A stretch of DNA of 7,506 nt from Rhodanobacteraceae bacterium (GTDB lineage: Bacteria > Pseudomonadota > Gammaproteobacteria > Xanthomonadales > Rhodanobacteraceae): contig JAICHS010000105.1 in assembly GCA_025924775.1 (NCBI GenBank), forward strand, positions 1 through 7,506. Reading direction: 5' to 3'. Position numbers and translations under genes: made by a program. Below, piece after piece: positions 4,364-7,506 of the stretch. Position 1 is the stretch's first letter. Each line of letters begins with the position of its first letter. Under the pieces are notes generated by a model. That model worked only from the letters and a program-made list of their open reading frames with translations, made no database searches and was not told the DNA's origin.

Positions 4364-6700
4364 TTGTCCTGGTTCGAGCGCGTGCGCGGGTTCGTCACCC
4401 GGGTCTGGCCATTCGCACGCTGGCCCATCCTGATCGGCATCGGCTTCGCGGTCGGCTTCGTGCTGCCGTACATGCTGGTACTCGATCATCGCGTGAAAAC
4501 GCGCGTCAGCGAAATCGACTTCACCCAGCCGACCCGCGTGTATGCGCGACCGCAGCTGCTGGAAGCCGGCGTGCCCATGAACCGGGCGACGCTGCAGCTG
4601 GAGCTGCAGACGGCGGGTTACACCGAAGCCGCGCACGCGGCGCAGGTGCCCGGCACGTACAGCGCGGACGGCGACAAGTTCACCATTGCCTCGCGCGGCT
4701 ACATGGACCCGGTGGGCGGCGAACTGCCCCGCCGGGTGCGGGTGTCGCTCGGTTCCGGGCGGATCCAGTCGGTGCTGGACCTGACGTCCGGAAAGCCGCT
4801 GCGCAAGACGCACCTCGACCCGGCGCGCATCGCGACGATGTACGGCGCGCAGCAGGAAGAGCGCATCATCGTGCAATTGGATGAACTGCCGCCGCTGCTG
4901 GTGCAGGGCGTGCAGGCCGTTGAGGACCGCGACTTCAAGAACAACCACGGTATCGACCTGTCTTCGATCGCGCGGGCGGCATGGGCCGACCTGCGCGCGG
5001 GCCACGTGGTGCAAGGCGGCTCCACCATCACCCAGCAGCTGGTGCGCAACCTGTTCCTGGACCGCAACCAGACCCTGATCCGCAAGTTCAACGAGGCGTT
5101 GCTGTCGATCCTGCTGGATGCGCACTACAGCAAGGGCGAGATCCTGGCGGCGTACTGCAACGAAGTGTTCATGGGCCAGCAGGGCGGGCAGGCCGTGCAC
5201 GGCTTCGCGGCCGCCGGCTGGTACTACTTCGGGCGCCCGGTGCAGACCCTGCGCCCGCAGGAAATCGCGCTGCTGGTCGGCATGGTGCGCGGCCCCAGCT
5301 ACTACGATCCGCGCCGCAACCCCGAGCGCGCGCTGGCGCGCCGCAACGTGGCGCTGGATGCGTTCCACGCGACCGGGTTGTTGAACGACGCGCAGTGGAA
5401 TGCCGCCAAGGCGTCGCCACTCGATGTGACGGCCAACCCGCAGCTGGTGGTCGACCGCTTCCCGGCGTTCATGGACGTGGTGCGTGGCCAGTTGAAGCAG
5501 GATTTCACCGACCAGCAATTGCGCAGCGGCGGCTTGAAGGTCTACACCACGCTCGATCCCGCCGCCCAGACCTACTCGGAGCAGGCGCTGGACGAATCCC
5601 TGCACAGCCTTGGCAAGCGCGGCAACGGTCTGCAAGGCGCGGTGGTGGTGGTCGATCCCGCCAATGGCGACGTGCTGGCGATGGTGGGCGGGCGCCAGTC
5701 CGACCGGCACGGGTTCAACCGCGCCTATGACGCGCGCCGCCCGGTGGGCTCAAGCCTCAAGCCGTTCTACTACCTGATGGCGTTGAGCAACCCGTCGCGC
5801 TGGAACGTGGCGTCGTTGCTGGATGATTCGCCGATCGCGATGAAGCTGCCCAATGGCAAGCTGTGGACACCGGAGAACGACGATCACCAGTCGCACGGCG
5901 AGGTGCCGATGGTCGAGGCGCTGGCCAAGTCCTACAACCTCGCCAGCGTGCGCCTGGGCCTGCAACTGGGCGTCAACCGGGTCGCCGCGTTCCTGCGTTC
6001 GTTCGGACTCAAGGACGTCGAGGCCAACCCCTCATTGTTGCTGGGCGCGGTGGACATGTCGCCGTTCCAATTGGCGCAGCTCTACGAGTTCATTGCCGAC
6101 GATGGCCACGCGTTGCCGCTGCTGACCCTGCGGGGCGTGCTGGACGCCAAGGGCCACGTCATCAAGCAGTACGCGGTGAAACCCGGCAAGGGCCAGTACC
6201 AGCAGGCCGTGGGCCTGGTGCGCTGGATGATGCAGCAGGTTACGCAGTACGGCACGGCGGCGGCGATCGGCGATTCGTCGCTCGCCAGCCTGCACGTGGC
6301 GGGCAAGACCGGCACCTCCGACCACCAGCGCGATTCGTGGTTCTCGGGCTTCACCGGCGATCGCCTCGCGGTAGCGTGGATGGGCCACGATGACAACCAG
6401 CCGACCCACCTGTGGGGTTCGACCGGCGCACTCAGGGTGTGGATGAAGCTGTTCGAAAAACTGCCGACCGCGCCGCTGACCACCTCACCGGGCGACGGCA
6501 TCCAGTACGCGTGGATCGATCCGTCCACCGGGCAGGGCAGCCTGCCGGAGTGCGACGGCGCCAGGCAGTACCCCTTCGTTGATGGCTATGCGCCGGCGGT
6601 GCAGAATCATTGCTATCTGCAACGGCTCGAAAACTTCTTTGGCGGCGGCAACGATGCGGCAGTGCAGCCCGCCGCCAGCCATCAACCGCGGCCGCAATGA
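4364..6700 (+). CDS. mrcB: Penicillin-binding protein 1b, bifunctional peptidoglycan synthase
   Basis: This inner-membrane class A PBP polymerises lipid II into glycan strands and cross-links the stem peptides. A TTG start is chosen: GGAAAG lies eight bases upstream, the frame has a TAA stop at 4328-4330, and no better start precedes the membrane helix. The product is 778 residues. It has a short cytoplasmic tail, a membrane helix at about 21-40, and a UB2H regulatory domain at about 57-145 (RVYARPQLLEAGV, LQTAGY, VPGTYS, FTIASRGY). The GT51 glycosyltransferase has EDRDFKNNHGID (187-198, catalytic E187), QGGSTITQQLVRNLFL (217-232), RKFNEALLSILL (240-251) and AAYCNEVFMG (262-271). The transpeptidase has SSLK at 463-466 (nucleophile S463), SYN at 523-525 and KTGT at 648-651. 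All catalytic motifs are intact. The UB2H domain separates it from PBP1a and implies control by an outer-membrane lipoprotein; a candidate follows 17 bases downstream. It is somewhat shorter than E. coli PBP1b (844), mainly in the cytoplasmic tail. Confidence 0.96.
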   Translation: MSWFERVRGFVTRVWPFARWPILIGIGFAVGFVLPYMLVLDHRVKTRVSEIDFTQPTRVYARPQLLEAGVPMNRATLQLELQTAGYTEAAHAAQVPGTYSADGDKFTIASRGYMDPVGGELPRRVRVSLGSGRIQSVLDLTSGKPLRKTHLDPARIATMYGAQQEERIIVQLDELPPLLVQGVQAVEDRDFKNNHGIDLSSIARAAWADLRAGHVVQGGSTITQQLVRNLFLDRNQTLIRKFNEALLSILLDAHYSKGEILAAYCNEVFMGQQGGQAVHGFAAAGWYYFGRPVQTLRPQEIALLVGMVRGPSYYDPRRNPERALARRNVALDAFHATGLLNDAQWNAAKASPLDVTANPQLVVDRFPAFMDVVRGQLKQDFTDQQLRSGGLKVYTTLDPAAQTYSEQALDESLHSLGKRGNGLQGAVVVVDPANGDVLAMVGGRQSDRHGFNRAYDARRPVGSSLKPFYYLMALSNPSRWNVASLLDDSPIAMKLPNGKLWTPENDDHQSHGEVPMVEALAKSYNLASVRLGLQLGVNRVAAFLRSFGLKDVEANPSLLLGAVDMSPFQLAQLYEFIADDGHALPLLTLRGVLDAKGHVIKQYAVKPGKGQYQQAVGLVRWMMQQVTQYGTAAAIGDSSLASLHVAGKTGTSDHQRDSWFSGFTGDRLAVAWMGHDDNQPTHLWGSTGALRVWMKLFEKLPTAPLTTSPGDGIQYAWIDPSTGQGSLPECDGARQYPFVDGYAPAVQNHCYLQRLENFFGGGNDAAVQPAASHQPRPQ

Positions 6701-6717
6701 TCCTCCCGGAGTAACGC

Positions 6718-7242
6718 ATGACTCGCAACGTGATTGGGGCCGCGCTGGGCGCGGCCGGCTTGGCCGTGGTACTGGCAGGTTGCTCGCACCCGCCGCAACC
6801 TGCGCCGGTGAGCTCCCGGCTGTCGCCGACCAGCATGGTCGAAGCTATCCGCGCCGCGCGCGCGAGCGACAAGTCGGTGGTGCAGGTCACGCCGCTGCGC
6901 GATCCGTCGGTGGATGGCTACCTGGATGGGGCGCACGCTGACGAGAACGCCGGCAAGTACCAGGCTGCCTTGCGCAAAGTCGATGCCGCGTTGAAGCTGT
7001 CGCCCGACGCGCCCGACATCCTGCAGTTTCGCGCGGAGCTCGACGTACTGCAGAAAAACTTCACCGCCGCGGATGCCGATGCGCGCAAATCGTACGAGCT
7101 GGGCGCGAAAGTCGGTGGCCTGTGTGCCAGCAACTGGCAGACCGTGCTGGAAGTCGCCGAGTCCAAGAACGATGCCGCGGGCGTCGCCGCCGCGCGCAAG
7201 CAGCGCGATACGTGCCACAAGGCCGGGCCGATACGGATGTGA
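6718..7242 (+). CDS. Outer-membrane TPR lipoprotein, likely LpoP-type activator of PBP1b
   Basis: The ATG at 6718 follows GGAG (6708-6711) by six bases and begins 17 bases after the mrcB stop, so the two genes are almost certainly co-transcribed. The 174-residue product starts with a lipoprotein signal peptide ending in the lipobox LAGC (19-22), giving lipidated C22. Serine at +2 predicts sorting to the outer membrane. A Pro-rich linker (25-37) precedes a helical domain. Residues about 67-99 (GYLDGAHADENAGKYQAALR then AALKLSP) and 100-133 (DILQFRAELDVLQKNFTAAD) look like two TPR units, with a further helical pair to about 167. C136 and C166 could form a periplasmic disulfide. Pseudomonas aeruginosa PBP1b is activated by LpoP, a lipoprotein unrelated to LpoB; the linker, TPR-like domain and operon with a UB2H-containing PBP1b make this protein a strong LpoP-like candidate. 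The lipoprotein and TPR calls are from sequence; the activator role is inferred from context. Confidence 0.8.
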   Translation: MTRNVIGAALGAAGLAVVLAGCSHPPQPAPVSSRLSPTSMVEAIRAARASDKSVVQVTPLRDPSVDGYLDGAHADENAGKYQAALRKVDAALKLSPDAPDILQFRAELDVLQKNFTAADADARKSYELGAKVGGLCASNWQTVLEVAESKNDAAGVAAARKQRDTCHKAGPIRM

Positions 7243-7448
7243 TCGTCCCTGGTCGCCGCACCGCTCGTGCTGGTGGTGAACTGCAGGGTTCGAAGTACGC
7301 CGACTCCGGAACGGCCATCCAGGGCCTGACTGTTCGGCACAGCCGCTTCGAGGGCCTGCATTGATCCACCCGATTCGCACTACGTGTCGACAATCGATGT
7401 TGTCCGGTATTCCGGCGCCGCCCGCACCGTTTGTGGGAGGAACCCGGG
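7243..7448. other. Stretch without a convincing gene
   Basis: After the lipoprotein stop no frame on either strand shows a recognisable protein, and no stem with a T-run is visible to end the mrcB operon. Frames here are short or are extensions of antisense readings of the lipoprotein gene. An ATG at 7397 opens a frame running to the window edge (begins MLSGIPAPPAPFVGG), but it has no Shine-Dalgarno and I do not recognise it. The base composition is less strictly gene-like than upstream. Confidence 0.4.
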
Positions 7449-7506
7449 GTGACGACCAATTTTCTGAGCGTGCGCGCGTGGCTTGCTGGGCTACGACGTC
7501 GATCAG
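7449..7506 (+). CDS. Possible start of a gene running off the right edge
   Basis: A GTG at 7449 follows a good Shine-Dalgarno GGGAGG (7435-7440) with eight-base spacing and opens a frame that is unbroken to the edge. It encodes VTTNFLSVRAWLAGLRRRS over 19 codons. The peptide is not recognisable. The same spot overlaps TTGTGGGAGG, which resembles the start of repetitive extragenic elements seen in many gammaproteobacteria, so the apparent ribosome-binding site could be coincidental. Only sequence beyond the window can decide. Confidence 0.2.
   Translation, partial: MTTNFLSVRAWLAGLRRRS

Noticed and set aside
4076..5710. A 544-codon open frame on the minus strand opposite the DUF3011 gene and mrcB
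   Set aside because: It overlaps two strongly supported genes, is rich in Arg, Gln and His repeats, and has no recognisable motif.
7257..7364. A short plus-strand reading (ELQGSKYADSGTAIQGLTVR region) that looks faintly like a beta-helix protein remnant
   Set aside because: It is too short, has no start signal, and its frame runs back out of frame through the lipoprotein gene; the resemblance is not strong enough to call a pseudogene.

Overview
The window is GC-rich DNA with tightly packed genes and the strong third-position GC bias of a high-GC gammaproteobacterium. The gene content includes a BtuB-type receptor under a cobalamin riboswitch, a DUF3011 cysteine-repeat protein, and a UB2H-containing PBP1b followed by a TPR lipoprotein. 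This best fits the Xanthomonadales (Lysobacteraceae/Rhodanobacteraceae). That placement is an inference from gene types and composition, not from a search. No mobile element, CRISPR array, tRNA or rRNA is visible.

Layout. (1) 1-106, minus strand: the first 35 codons of a membrane protein that looks like an MFS transporter. (2) 107-571: a divergent intergenic region holding a complete cobalamin riboswitch (about 201-442) and a leader that can fold over the btuB ribosome-binding site. (3) 572-2419: btuB, an outer-membrane TonB-dependent vitamin B12 receptor with a GTG start. (4) 2471-3124, minus strand: a secreted zinc D-Ala-D-Ala carboxypeptidase of the M15B/VanY type, convergent with btuB. 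(5) 3257-3553: an FmdB-type zinc-ribbon protein, divergent from the carboxypeptidase. (6) 3636-4241: an exported protein with a Pro/Tyr/Gly repeat and two DUF3011 domains. (7) 4364-6700: mrcB (PBP1b), bifunctional peptidoglycan synthase with a TTG start. (8) 6718-7242: an outer-membrane TPR lipoprotein 17 bases behind mrcB and probably co-transcribed with it. (9) 7243-7506: no convincing gene, apart from a possible gene start near the right edge.

Two functional themes stand out. The left part is vitamin B12 uptake under riboswitch control. The right part is cell-wall synthesis: PBP1b and its likely cognate activator lipoprotein form an apparent two-gene operon, and a separate D,D-carboxypeptidase nearby would trim pentapeptides made by such synthases. 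Most of the window is conventional. The points most worth following are the PBP1b-lipoprotein pair (an LpoP-like activator), the competing helices in the btuB leader, the 12-bp coding minisatellite in the DUF3011 gene, and the mutually exclusive hairpins in the mrcB leader.
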